Notes under the pieces: model-generated
Told to the model about the DNA's origin: nothing
The model's database searches: none
The model's input: the letters and a program-made list of their open reading frames with translations, nothing else
DNA from: Thiobacillus sp. UBA6205
GTDB taxonomy: Bacteria; Pseudomonadota; Gammaproteobacteria; Burkholderiales; Thiobacillaceae
Direction: 5' to 3'
Length of the DNA: 22,310 nucleotides
Assembly: GCA_002421825.1 (NCBI GenBank)
Contig: DISR01000055.1
Span: 1 to 22,310, forward strand
Part shown: piece after piece, positions 1 through 6,205 of the stretch
How positions within the stretch are numbered: the stretch's first letter is position 1
Layout of the letters: the number at the start of each line of letters is the position of its first letter
Program-made: the position numbers and the translations under genes

Positions 1-167
1 GCCGAGGCGCCGGGCAGGCGCGTGGTCACGTTCACCCAGTTGAAGTTGACTTCCGGGTCCTGCTCGCGCGGCATGTTCTGATACGCCATGAAGCCCATGA
101 ACAGCACCACCGCGAAGGCGATGTTGGCCAGCGGATGGTTGCGGATCAGGCGTTCGAACAGGCTCAT
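1..167 (-). CDS. RND efflux pump inner-membrane subunit (partial, N-terminus only)
   Basis: This is the first ~55 residues of an AcrB/MexB-type RND (resistance-nodulation-division) transporter; the rest lies beyond the left edge. The reverse strand starts at the ATG at 165-167 and reads MSLFERLIRNHPLANIAFAV, then a hydrophobic stretch (LANIAFAVVLFMGFMAY, the first membrane helix), then NMPREQDPEVNFNWVNVTT. The P-R-E-x-D-P-E sequence just after TM1 is typical of RND pumps. It lies downstream of and on the same strand as the periplasmic adaptor gene, the usual order for these tripartite pumps. The pump exports its substrate by proton antiport; substrate cannot be told from this piece. A 113-nt gap holding a palindromic repeat separates it from the adaptor gene, which is unusual for such a pair. 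No strong Shine-Dalgarno sequence is visible. Confidence 0.85.
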   Translation of the reverse strand, partial: MSLFERLIRNHPLANIAFAVVLFMGFMAYQNMPREQDPEVNFNWVNVTTRLPGAS

Positions 168-188
168 GCGGAATTGCTCGGCAGGTTA

Positions 189-263
189 AAAGGCTTTTAC
201 AAAGAGGACAGGAGGAGAAACACAAGAAGGCTTTACTCCTGTCCTCTTGTCCTCCTTGTTCAT
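189..263. repeat. Palindromic intergenic repeat, copy 1
   Basis: A pyrimidine/purine-rich inverted repeat fills the gap between the adaptor and pump genes. Perfect 13-bp arms lie at 202-214 (AAGAGGACAGGAG) and 236-248, around a 21-nt loop. The same two arms with their flanks occur in opposite orientation at 20943-21046, but the central loops are unrelated. This marks a dispersed element with conserved ends and a variable core. It lies inside a transcription unit, so its hairpin could set relative expression of the two efflux genes, as REP (repetitive extragenic palindromic) elements can; that is inference. Confidence 0.75.
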
Positions 264-280
264 GTTTCCCCCTGGGCGGA

Positions 281-1318
281 TTATTTGGCGGGCTGTAGCT
301 TGACCGCCTGCCCATCCTGCAGCGCGAAGCGGCCTTCGGTGATCACCATCATGCCGTCTGCAATTTCAACGGGCGCGGGGCGGCCTTCCTGCGCCTCGAC
401 AATCGGCACGAAGCGTGCCTTTTCGCCTTCCAGCACGAACACGCCCAGCTTGCCGTCGCGCGTCACCAGCAAATCGGCCGGCAAGTGCGGCGTGGCTGTC
501 TGCCACTGGATCTGCCCGGTGGCGCCCGGCTTGGGCAGGTCTTCCGCAAATGTCAGGCGCGCTTCCTGGGTGCGGCTGGTGCCGGAAAGCGCCGGCGAGA
601 CGCGCTTCAATTTCAGCGGGTACACGCCGTTGAGGGTGTGGAACTCGATCGCGCCGGCCTTGGCCAGGCTGTCCGCGTCCTTGGCCTGCACCTGTGCCGA
701 CACTTCCAGCGACTGCACGTCCCACAGCGTCACCAGCGGCGTGCCGGGGCTGGCCAGTTCGCCCACGTTGCCCGGCACCGCTTCGACGATGGCGGCGAAG
801 GGGGCGGCGATCACGCACTTGCCCACGTTGTTCTGCGCCGAAGCCACCTGGCTGGCGGCCAGGTCGCGATCGGCCTTGGCCACGTTCACTTCCGTGCGCT
901 TCTGGTCCAGCGCATCGCCGGAGATGAACCCCTTCGCCGCCAGGTCCTCGCTGCGCTTCATCTGCAGCGCCGCCAGCTGCAGCCGCGCGTCCGCTGCTTT
1001 CAAGGCGGCCTGCGCCTGCTGCAGCGCAATCGAATAATCCCGACAATCCAGCCTGGCCAGCACTGCGCCCTTGGCGATCTTCTGGCCGGCTTCCACCGGC
1101 AGCGCGACAATGCGCGCCGACAACTGCGCCGCGATGCTGCTGATGTTGCGCGAGGTCACCTGCGCCTGCGCGGTGAGCACGGGATAGACCGCAGCCTCGG
1201 CCACCGGCACTGCGATCACCTGTACCGCGGCGGCTTTCTGCGACGGCGCGGGGGTGTTTTCCTCGCGGCCGCAGGCGGCGAGCATGGGGAGCAATAAAAG
1301 AATGAGCAGGGAACGCAT
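281..1318 (-). CDS. RND efflux periplasmic adaptor (membrane fusion) lipoprotein
   Basis: A 345-aa HlyD/AcrA-family adaptor that bridges the inner-membrane RND pump and an outer-membrane channel. Residues 1-16 form a lipoprotein signal (MRSLLILLLLPMLAAC) with lipobox LAAC and Cys16 as the probable lipidated residue. A biotinyl-lipoyl-like half follows (LSARIVALPVEAGQKIAKGAVLARLD), then an alpha-hairpin (about residues 95-165, rich in Ala/Gln/Lys), the second lipoyl half with GNVGELASPGTPLVTLWD, and beta-barrel and membrane-proximal domains to the end. Length is slightly short but normal for the family. The pump gene follows on the same strand. No outer-membrane channel gene is in the window; it may lie further left or elsewhere. 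Substrate is unknown. Confidence 0.9.
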   Translation of the reverse strand: MRSLLILLLLPMLAACGREENTPAPSQKAAAVQVIAVPVAEAAVYPVLTAQAQVTSRNISSIAAQLSARIVALPVEAGQKIAKGAVLARLDCRDYSIALQQAQAALKAADARLQLAALQMKRSEDLAAKGFISGDALDQKRTEVNVAKADRDLAASQVASAQNNVGKCVIAAPFAAIVEAVPGNVGELASPGTPLVTLWDVQSLEVSAQVQAKDADSLAKAGAIEFHTLNGVYPLKLKRVSPALSGTSRTQEARLTFAEDLPKPGATGQIQWQTATPHLPADLLVTRDGKLGVFVLEGEKARFVPIVEAQEGRPAPVEIADGMMVITEGRFALQDGQAVKLQPAK

Positions 1319-1435
1319 GATGGATCGAATCGGAAACCGACCATAAGCATAAACGAAGCCGGGTGGTGAGTGCTCGCCAACCCCTTTAAAACGGGCAAAA
1401 GCGGCTATTTATCCAGCGCGGGAGTTGTATTCTTG

Positions 1436-1450
1436 CAGCGGCAACCGCTG
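1436..1450. promoter_or_regulatory. Short inverted repeat in the divergent efflux/sigma intergenic region
   Basis: CAGCGG-caa-CCGCTG is a perfect 6-bp palindrome with a 3-nt spacer. It lies in the 221-nt gap between the divergent adaptor gene and the sigma-factor gene, upstream of a candidate sigma-gene promoter. It could be an operator or a minor hairpin. No matching regulator is visible, so this is only a candidate. Confidence 0.25.
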
Positions 1451-1491
1451 TCGCAGGACACCTGCCAGGCACGAGCGTCTGCAATGCGGCT

Positions 1492-1519
1492 TTGGATGCG
1501 TCCGATATGTTCATATGAT
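1492..1519 (+). promoter_or_regulatory. Candidate promoter for the sigma factor-arsM unit
   Basis: A good -10 hexamer, TATGAT (1514-1519), has a weak -35-like TTGGAT (1492-1497) 16 nt upstream. Transcription would begin near 1526, about 14 nt before the proposed TTG start at 1540, giving a very short leader. If this sigma factor controls its own gene, other promoter motifs may matter more. Confidence 0.35.
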
Positions 1520-1539
1520 TAAAGACCCTCCCTCCCGGC

Positions 1540-2094
1540 TTGCATGACGTGGAACCGAAACTCGATTTATGGAAAGAACACAAGGCCCGCCTGCGCGGTT
1601 ACATCGCCCGGCGCGTGCAGGGGCACGATGCCGTCGACGACATTCTCCAGGAGGTGTTCCTCAAGGCATACGCAAGCCTCCACACGGTCAGGTCCCGCGG
1701 CAGCCTCGCTCCCTGGCTGTACCGCATCGCGGCGAATGCCATCGCCGACCACTATCGGCAGCAGAAGCCCTCGGAGGAAATTTCCGACGAGTTTGCCGCG
1801 CCCGAGCCGGAAGCCGACCCCGTCGCCGAGCTGGCTTCCTGCCTCGAACCGCTGATTGCCGGCCTGCCCGAGACCTACCGCCTGCCCCTGGTAATGTCGG
1901 AGCTCGAAGGGCTGAGCCAGAAGGAAGTCGCGGAGCGTTTGGGGCTTTCCCTGTCCGGCGCGAAATCACGGGTGCAGCGCGGGCGCGAGAAACTGCGCGA
2001 ACGCCTGCATGACTGCTGCGACATCGAAACCGGAAGGGGCGGCATCGTCGGCTTCACGGTCCGCAACAAAAAATACGGCTGCTCCTGCAGCTAG
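1540..2094 (+). CDS. ECF-type RNA polymerase sigma factor, SigZ-like
   Basis: A 184-aa sigma-70 family protein that directs RNA polymerase to a regulon. Region 2 spans about residues 8-70 (RRVQGHDAVDDILQEVFLKA, then SLAPWLYRIAANAIADHYRQ). Region 4 spans about 105-157 (LPETYRLPLVMSELEGLSQ, then a KEVAERLGLSLSGAKSRVQR helix-turn-helix). A ~27-residue tail carries Cys159-Cys160 and ends GCSCS (Cys181, Cys183). Proteins annotated SigZ often have such a cysteine tail. The start is TTG at 1540; an in-frame TGA at 1516-1518 bars anything longer, and GTG at 1549 is an alternative. There is no clear Shine-Dalgarno sequence. No anti-sigma gene follows; instead arsM begins 85 nt downstream on the same strand. 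This suggests the tail may sense metal or arsenite, which is inference. Confidence 0.85.
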   Translation: MHDVEPKLDLWKEHKARLRGYIARRVQGHDAVDDILQEVFLKAYASLHTVRSRGSLAPWLYRIAANAIADHYRQQKPSEEISDEFAAPEPEADPVAELASCLEPLIAGLPETYRLPLVMSELEGLSQKEVAERLGLSLSGAKSRVQRGREKLRERLHDCCDIETGRGGIVGFTVRNKKYGCSCS

Positions 2095-2179
2095 TTTTTT
2101 GCGTCTTTTTCGCGCTTCCCCCGTCTATTGAGAATACGGCACGACGAATTCCGCAATCCCGAAAGAATGGAGCAGAACC

Positions 2180-2971
2180 ATGAATGAAGTGACACGCGAT
2201 GAAATACGCCAGGCCGTGCGCCGGCAATACGGCCAGGTAGCGGAAAGCGAAGGCTGCGGCTGCGGACCCGTCTGCTGCGGATCCACGGCCCCCGCCGACA
2301 AGCTGTCGCAGGCGCTGGGATATTCCGCACACGAAACCGCGCTCGTGCCCCAAGGCGCCAACATGGGCCTGGGCTGCGGCAACCCGCAGGCCATCGCCGA
2401 TCTGAAGCCCGGCGAAACCGTGCTCGACCTTGGCAGCGGCGGCGGATTCGACTGCTTTCTCGCCGCGCGCCAGGTCGGCGACGCGGGCCGCGTGATCGGC
2501 GTGGACATGACGCCGGAGATGGTTACCAAGGCGCGCGCCAACGCGGAGAAAGGCGGCTACCGCAATGTCGAATTCCGCCTCGGCGAGATCGAGAACCTGC
2601 CGGTGGCCGACGCAAGTGTGGACGTGATCATTTCCAATTGCGTCATCAACCTCTCGCCCAACAAGCCGCGCGTGTTCGCCGAAGCCTGGCGGGCCTTGAA
2701 GCCCGGCGGCAGGCTGGCTGTTTCGGACGTTGTCGCCTTTGCCGAACTGCCCGAGGATATTCGCCAGGACATGGCGCTCTTCACCGGCTGCATGGCGGGC
2801 GCGTCGCTGATATCCGAAGTGGAGGAAATGCTGCGGGCGAGCGGTTTCCGGCAGATTCGCGTGGCGCCTAAGGATGAAAGCAAGACCTTCATCCAGGGCT
2901 GGGCGCCAGGCAAGCCGGTCACCGATTATGTCGTTTCCGCAAGCATCGAGGCGATCAAACCCGAAGGCTGA
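2180..2971 (+). CDS. arsM: Arsenite S-adenosylmethionine methyltransferase
   Basis: A 263-aa enzyme that methylates arsenite, bound to cysteine thiols, to mono-, di- and trimethylated arsenic using SAM. The SAM-binding Rossmann core has motif I at residues 80-89 (VLDLGSGGGF), an acidic VIGVDMTPEM segment near 104-113 and GEIENLPVAD near 134-143. The three cysteines expected for ArsM catalysis are visible: Cys66 (GLGCGNP), Cys153 (SNCVINLSPNK) and Cys203 (FTGCMAGA). A further cluster at residues 26-33 (CGCGPVCC) precedes the core and could add metalloid binding. A GGAG Shine-Dalgarno sequence sits shortly upstream of the ATG. The gene follows the sigma factor on the same strand and probably shares control with it. 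No arsR, arsB or arsC is present nearby. Confidence 0.93.
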   Translation: MNEVTRDEIRQAVRRQYGQVAESEGCGCGPVCCGSTAPADKLSQALGYSAHETALVPQGANMGLGCGNPQAIADLKPGETVLDLGSGGGFDCFLAARQVGDAGRVIGVDMTPEMVTKARANAEKGGYRNVEFRLGEIENLPVADASVDVIISNCVINLSPNKPRVFAEAWRALKPGGRLAVSDVVAFAELPEDIRQDMALFTGCMAGASLISEVEEMLRASGFRQIRVAPKDESKTFIQGWAPGKPVTDYVVSASIEAIKPEG

Positions 2972-2982
2972 CGCCCCTTCGG
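2961..2982 (+). terminator. Hairpin at the arsM stop codon
   Basis: CCGAAGG (2961-2967) and CCTTCGG (2976-2982) form a perfect 7-bp stem with an 8-nt loop that contains the arsM stop codon. No T-run follows, so it is a weak candidate terminator or an mRNA 3'-end stabiliser. Confidence 0.3.
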
Positions 2983-3100
2983 CATGCCCCCGATTCCATG
3001 GCGAGCCGCCGGTTCAGGGAAGCCGCGTGGCTGTCACGTTCGAAAACGGCGACGCCGAATGGGCTCTCGCTCCGGATGCGCCAGGATGCAGCCCCCGTTT

Positions 3101-3619
3101 TCAGCCGCCCGGCATGCGTTGCCGGGAAGGCTGCTGCGAATACAGGCCATCGACGTCCTGAATGTTGCGCCGGACTTCGATCCGTGTGTCATGGAGCTTC
3201 ACTTCGACGGGTTTGGTGGGCGTGATGACGAGCTCGTAATCACCGGGTTCATCGACCCTTACAGTCAGCATGTTGTCGATGATATAGGGTGAGCCATCGG
3301 GCATGTCGAGCGTGCCGGTATGGTTGATGCTGAAAAGGCCGGCGGCGATCTCCTGGCCGTTCCTGCTCAGCGTGGCGCGGTAGTCATTCCATTTGTCCAG
3401 CTCCGAAGGGTCGTAACCGTGCCGTGCGCTGAAGTTGATCGCGACCGGCGACATCTCCGGCGCAAGGGCGAAGATAACCGGGCCGTAGCCGCCAGCCTCG
3501 TTTTCGCTGACGGCGAGGATGGGCAACGCTTCTCCCGTGTAGAGCTTTTCGCAGCCTGCCAAGAACAGCGCAACTGCCGCAACGCCCAGGGCGGCGACAA
3601 GAAAATTCCGGGTTGCCAT
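3101..3619 (-). CDS. Putative lipoprotein of unknown function
   Basis: A 172-aa exported protein that I do not recognise. The ATG at 3617-3619 is chosen because AAGGAG lies about 9 nt upstream and because it opens a classic lipoprotein signal: MATRNFLVAALGVAAVALFL then AGC, giving lipobox LAGC with Cys23 as the lipidated residue. In-frame sequence further upstream has no such features. The mature part includes FALAPEMSPVAINFSARHGY, then SRNGQEIAAG and DEPGDYELVITPTKPVEVKL. It looks like a small beta-rich domain and ends with a Gln/Arg-rich tail. It stands alone, convergent with arsM and 129 nt from it. Membrane attachment is well supported; role is unknown. Confidence 0.75.
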   Translation of the reverse strand: MATRNFLVAALGVAAVALFLAGCEKLYTGEALPILAVSENEAGGYGPVIFALAPEMSPVAINFSARHGYDPSELDKWNDYRATLSRNGQEIAAGLFSINHTGTLDMPDGSPYIIDNMLTVRVDEPGDYELVITPTKPVEVKLHDTRIEVRRNIQDVDGLYSQQPSRQRMPGG

Positions 3620-4012
3620 GCGGGGGACTCCTTGTTGTGGGTGAAAAATGGCGTTTGTCCTTTGGCTTGCGGAAACACTGCCAGGTTGCCGTGGCCGGGA
3701 CAGGCAAACAGAAGGGTAGGACTCCAATCTGTTTTTGCCAACACGTTGATCTGAAAGCCGCCGGGCAAGGTCAGCCTTGATGCACGCTGCGCGGGGCGAT
3801 CGCCTCGGCCCCGGCCTGATCGAGTTCGGCCTATATTTGCTTGGTGATGCCTCCGTCCACGCGACAGATGAGCCGCAATGCAATTGGCGGCTGCGCGGTG
3901 AAGAAACCGTTCGTGTTCCCGAAGAACGGCTTGTCTCTTTCGGGGGCTGCGAGCAGTCCCAGAATCAAAGGGGGGGAGCTGAATTAACCTCGTAACAGAT
4001 GAGGCCATGAAC
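3620..4012. other. Non-coding or unassigned stretch
   Basis: About 390 nt upstream of the lipoprotein gene. Short open frames exist on both strands (for example plus 3777-3995 and minus-strand extensions of the lipoprotein frame). None has a Shine-Dalgarno sequence, a recognisable domain or convincing composition. The lipoprotein promoter presumably lies at its left end. No repeat or RNA gene is visible. Confidence 0.4.
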
Positions 4013-4036
4013 GAAGCCGCCCTACCGGGCGGCTTC
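4013..4036 (-). terminator. Hairpin terminator after the 64-residue small protein gene
   Basis: GAAGCCGCCC and GGGCGGCTTC form a perfect 10-bp stem with a TACC loop (4023-4026). It lies 39 nt beyond the stop codon of the minus-strand small gene. The stem is very stable, but the T-rich tail is poor on both strands, so termination may be incomplete. Confidence 0.55.
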
Positions 4037-4075
4037 TTCACTCGGTATTCCGCAGTTGCCCTGCGCGGATTGGCG

Positions 4076-4270
4076 TTAATGAACGTTCAGCGGGTTGGGG
4101 TGGGCAGGCCCCGCTTTCCGCTCTTCGGCCAGTATCCTCTTGGCAAGCGCGACTGCATGCTCGTCCAGATTGGATTCGCTCCAGTGGAAGTCGTGTTCCT
4201 CCTTCTTCCAGGCCTCTGCGACCGACTGCAGCGAAGCGTCACCGCCGTTCCTGTGGGTCCTGAGTTCCAT
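4076..4270 (-). CDS. Small protein of unknown function, 64 residues
   Basis: I do not recognise this protein, but it looks translated. A near-perfect Shine-Dalgarno sequence (AAGGAGGTGA) precedes the ATG at 4268-4270 at proper spacing, and a strong hairpin follows the stop. A GTG three codons upstream overlaps the spacing and is less likely. The product (MELRTHRNGGDASLQSVAEA, then WKKEEHDFHW, ESNLDEHAVALAKRILAEER) is highly charged, cytosolic and probably alpha-helical, with a short basic N-terminus and no signal, membrane segment or cysteine. It lies beside the scar of aprA and uvrA fragments, so it may belong to an accessory insert. Confidence 0.6.
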   Translation of the reverse strand: MELRTHRNGGDASLQSVAEAWKKEEHDFHWSESNLDEHAVALAKRILAEERKAGPAHPNPLNVH

Positions 4271-4350
4271 GGTTCTCACCTCCTTTCAGGCAGGTTTGCT
4301 TTATAGACCCTGGACGATCAAAAACAACCGTGTAGCGAGTGATGCCTTTG

Positions 4351-4443
4351 CTGTTTCCTGCTGCGGAACATCGGCGCCAGGTGGCGCCCGGCATGCCTGG
4401 CCGGATTGGCCGCCACGTCTTCCAGGGTGCCGGCGGCGATGAT
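4351..4443 (-). pseudogene. uvrA 3'-end fragment 1 (last ~31 codons)
   Basis: This stretch matches the 3' end of the intact uvrA (11473 to about 11565), same strand, about 89% identical by eye (some 10 differences in 93 nt). Translated, it gives EDVAANPARHAGRHLAPMFR against EDVAANPASHTGRYLAPMFR in the intact gene. The stop codon is mutated (TAG to CAG), so the frame runs on to 4318. Homology ends just where the intact gene has its GCC-triplet tract. It is not functional as UvrA and is best read as a scar of duplication or recombination. Confidence 0.85.
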
Positions 4444-4486
4444 CTGGCGATGTTGTTTTGCGGCAGGTGGCAGGGAACACCCGGAA

Positions 4487-4520
4487 ACAAGAAAGCCGTC
4501 CAGTTGTGCGGCTTTCTTGT
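4487..4520. terminator. Perfect 12-bp hairpin between the aprA and uvrA fragments
   Basis: Arms ACAAGAAAGCCG (4487-4498) and CGGCTTTCTTGT (4509-4520) pair perfectly around a 10-nt loop. The AAAGCCGTCCA string at 4492-4502 recurs at 9644-9654 beside the second uvrA fragment, and a hairpin of similar design lies beside intact uvrA at 11401-11420. It is probably a terminator carried along with the duplicated gene ends. Confidence 0.5.
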
Positions 4521-4575
4521 TGATGTGCAAGGAGAGATTAATTCGAGCCTGGCCCCTTAATTGCTTAATTGGCCT

Positions 4576-4745
4576 GATGATGTGGTGTACGGGCAGCCAG
4601 CGCATCTGCCATTCGTCCGTGCTGGCGTCGTACTGCGAGGCGGTGAAGACATGCCAGCCGGCATCGTCCAGCCGCGTGGAATCGCCGCGGCAGCAGTAGC
4701 CGGGCCAGCGGGTTTCCTGCCGGTACAGGGTGTGCCGGGTAGCGC
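4576..4745 (-). pseudogene. aprA 3'-end fragment (last ~56 codons), inverted relative to aprA
   Basis: The minus strand matches the end of the intact aprA (about 7878-8047) at about 89% by eye (some 18 differences in 162 nt). It reads RHTLYRQETRWPGY, then RLDDAGWHVFTASQYDAST and WQMRWLPVHHII, against the intact RHTLYRQETRWPGY, RLDDADWHVFTASQYDAST and WQMSKLPVHHIIA. The normal stop is lost, and the frame continues without a stop through the 4487-4520 hairpin into uvrA fragment 1. No start codon or upstream aprA sequence accompanies it. It is a remnant, not a gene, but it shows that a second, diverged aprA end was once here. Confidence 0.88.
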
Positions 4746-4813
4746 CCGCGCCTTTCCGGCGCGCCGTCAGCCTGGCGCTGCATCACATTGTTTTCCCGTT
4801 CTGCCAAAAGGGT

Positions 4814-4850
4814 AAATTGACACGGCCGCTTTAGCTGCTAACGTCAATTT
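4814..4850. promoter_or_regulatory. Inverted repeat and candidate promoter upstream of aprM
   Basis: AAATTGAC (4814-4821) and GTCAATTT (4843-4850) are perfect 8-bp inverted arms about 140 nt upstream of aprM, in an AT-richer patch. The left arm overlaps a perfect -35-like TTGACA (4817-4822); a weak -10-like TAACGT (4839-4844) follows 16 nt later. The arrangement would suit a dimeric regulator straddling the aprMBA promoter. The regulator is unknown. Confidence 0.45.
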
Positions 4851-4990
4851 ATCGGATTGTTTTCACGTCCCTTGGCGCAGGGGCTGGCTTCCCAGGCAGG
4901 CACGGCGCCGGATCTCATTGCCAACAAGGTTTTCGCCTGGAGGAGAGGCGTTTCCCATATTGAGAAGCGCCGGCTGGCATGGAGGTAATC

Positions 4991-5764
4991 ATGTTTACCG
5001 CCAATCCCTTTGTTCCGCTTGCAGAGTTCATCCCCCCCGCGGTCATGCAGGGCTACCTTGTGCTGATGGCGCTGGCGGTGGCCGCCGGGACGGTGTTCGA
5101 CATGCTGCACAAGAAAAGCCTTCAGTTCTTCGCACGGGACTGGCAAGCCTCCCGGGCTGCCGCCAGGCGGCAACTCGGTGGCGGCGAGATGGCTTCGCTG
5201 GCGGCCAGGACCCTCCTGAAGGAAGTCGCGACGTCCGGCGAGTTCTGCAAACCGGCGCGCAGGCTGTCGCATCTCCTGATGTCCTACGGCTTCGTCATTT
5301 ATCTGCTCACGACCATCGTCATGGTTTGCGCCTACCCTCCGGCAGCCGCGCCTACGCCGGCGGTGCTGCCGCTGCTGTGGCATCTCGGCGCGCTGATGGT
5401 GCTCGTCGGCGGCTGCTGGTTTTTCTTTCTGCTGCGGGTGGACGTGGCGCATGAAGGGCACTCGCCTTTCCGCCTGGTGCGCGCCGATCTCTTCATCGTC
5501 ACGCTGCTGGCGAGCGTGAGCTTCGCACTCGTCTGGGCGTTCGTGCAGACGACGCCTTATCTTGCGGCGGCCTGGGTGTTTTTCGCGCTCTACATTTTCT
5601 TCAGCACGCTGCTGTTCGCTTCCGTGCCGTGGTCCAAGTTCGCCCACATGTTCTACAAGCCCGTCGTGGCCTTTCAGCGCAGGGTGGAAGAAGCCAACGG
5701 TTCGTCCAAACTGCCCACGCCCGCGACGCCCGGAGGGGAGAGATGCCCACCTTCACATACATGA
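4991..5764 (+). CDS. aprM: APS reductase membrane subunit AprM
   Basis: A 257-aa integral membrane protein directly before aprB and aprA. The aprMBA order is known from sulfur oxidisers lacking QmoABC, where AprM is proposed to link APS reductase to the quinone pool. I see about five membrane helices: QGYLVLMALAVAAGTVF, SYGFVIYLLTTIVMVCAY, LWHLGALMVLVGGCWFFFLL, LFIVTLLASVSFALVWAF and YLAAAWVFFALYIFFSTLLF. Histidines near helix ends (in RLSHLL, LWHLG, DVAHEGH and KFAHMFYKP) could bind haem, which is inference. GGAGGT at 4981-4986 lies 4 nt before the ATG at 4991, which favours this start over the in-frame ATG at 4979 that would remove the ribosome site. Its 3' end overlaps aprB by 22 nt, suggesting translational coupling. 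Confidence 0.85.
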   Translation: MFTANPFVPLAEFIPPAVMQGYLVLMALAVAAGTVFDMLHKKSLQFFARDWQASRAAARRQLGGGEMASLAARTLLKEVATSGEFCKPARRLSHLLMSYGFVIYLLTTIVMVCAYPPAAAPTPAVLPLLWHLGALMVLVGGCWFFFLLRVDVAHEGHSPFRLVRADLFIVTLLASVSFALVWAFVQTTPYLAAAWVFFALYIFFSTLLFASVPWSKFAHMFYKPVVAFQRRVEEANGSSKLPTPATPGGERCPPSHT

Positions 5765-6195
5765 CGCGTTGCGACGGCTGCGGCCAGTGCGTGGATATCT
5801 GTCCGTCCGACATCATGCACATCGACAAGACCTACCGGCGCGCTGTCAACATCGAGCCGAATTTCTGCTGGGAGTGCTACTCCTGCGTGAAAGCCTGTCC
5901 GCAGCACGCCATCGACGTGCGCGGCTATGCCGACTTCGCGCCGCTGGGCGCGAGCGTGACGGTGCTGCGGGAAGAAGCCAGGGGCACCGTCTCCTGGAAG
6001 ATCACGTACCGCGACGGGCGGGTGAAGGAATTCACCTTCCCGATCCGCACCACGCCCTGGGGTTCCATCAAGCCGCCATCCGATTACGCGGCGCCTGAGG
6101 CCGGCGCGCTGAGTTCGTCCCTGCTCGCGCACGAACCCGACGCGCTCATGGTCGAGGCGCTGCCGGCGCTGCCCCCGGTCGAGCCGCAACACTAG
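5743..6195 (+). CDS. aprB: Adenylylsulfate reductase beta subunit (iron-sulfur)
   Basis: A 150-aa ferredoxin-type subunit that passes electrons between the AprA flavin and the membrane partner. Two [4Fe-4S] motifs are plain: Cys10-Cys13-Cys16-Cys20 (CDGCGQCVDICP) and Cys42-Cys45-Cys48-Cys52 (CWECYSCVKACP). The C-terminal half (VSWKITYRDGRVKEFTFPIR, then TTPWGSIKPP) is the extension that wraps AprA in known structures. The start at ATG 5743 follows a GGAGGGGAG ribosome site and gives the family's MPTF(T)YMTRCDGCG opening; a longer frame upstream is only overlap with aprM. aprA follows after 10 nt. Confidence 0.95.
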   Translation: MPTFTYMTRCDGCGQCVDICPSDIMHIDKTYRRAVNIEPNFCWECYSCVKACPQHAIDVRGYADFAPLGASVTVLREEARGTVSWKITYRDGRVKEFTFPIRTTPWGSIKPPSDYAAPEAGALSSSLLAHEPDALMVEALPALPPVEPQH

Positions 6196-6205
6196 GCCCA
6201 ATGCC

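Noticed and set aside
135..1037. 300-codon plus-strand frame opposite the efflux adaptor
   Set aside because: It is antisense to a clear lipoprotein adaptor and begins inside the pump gene.
3777..3995. 72-codon plus-strand frame as a gene
   Set aside because: No Shine-Dalgarno sequence, no recognisable domain and ordinary intergenic composition.
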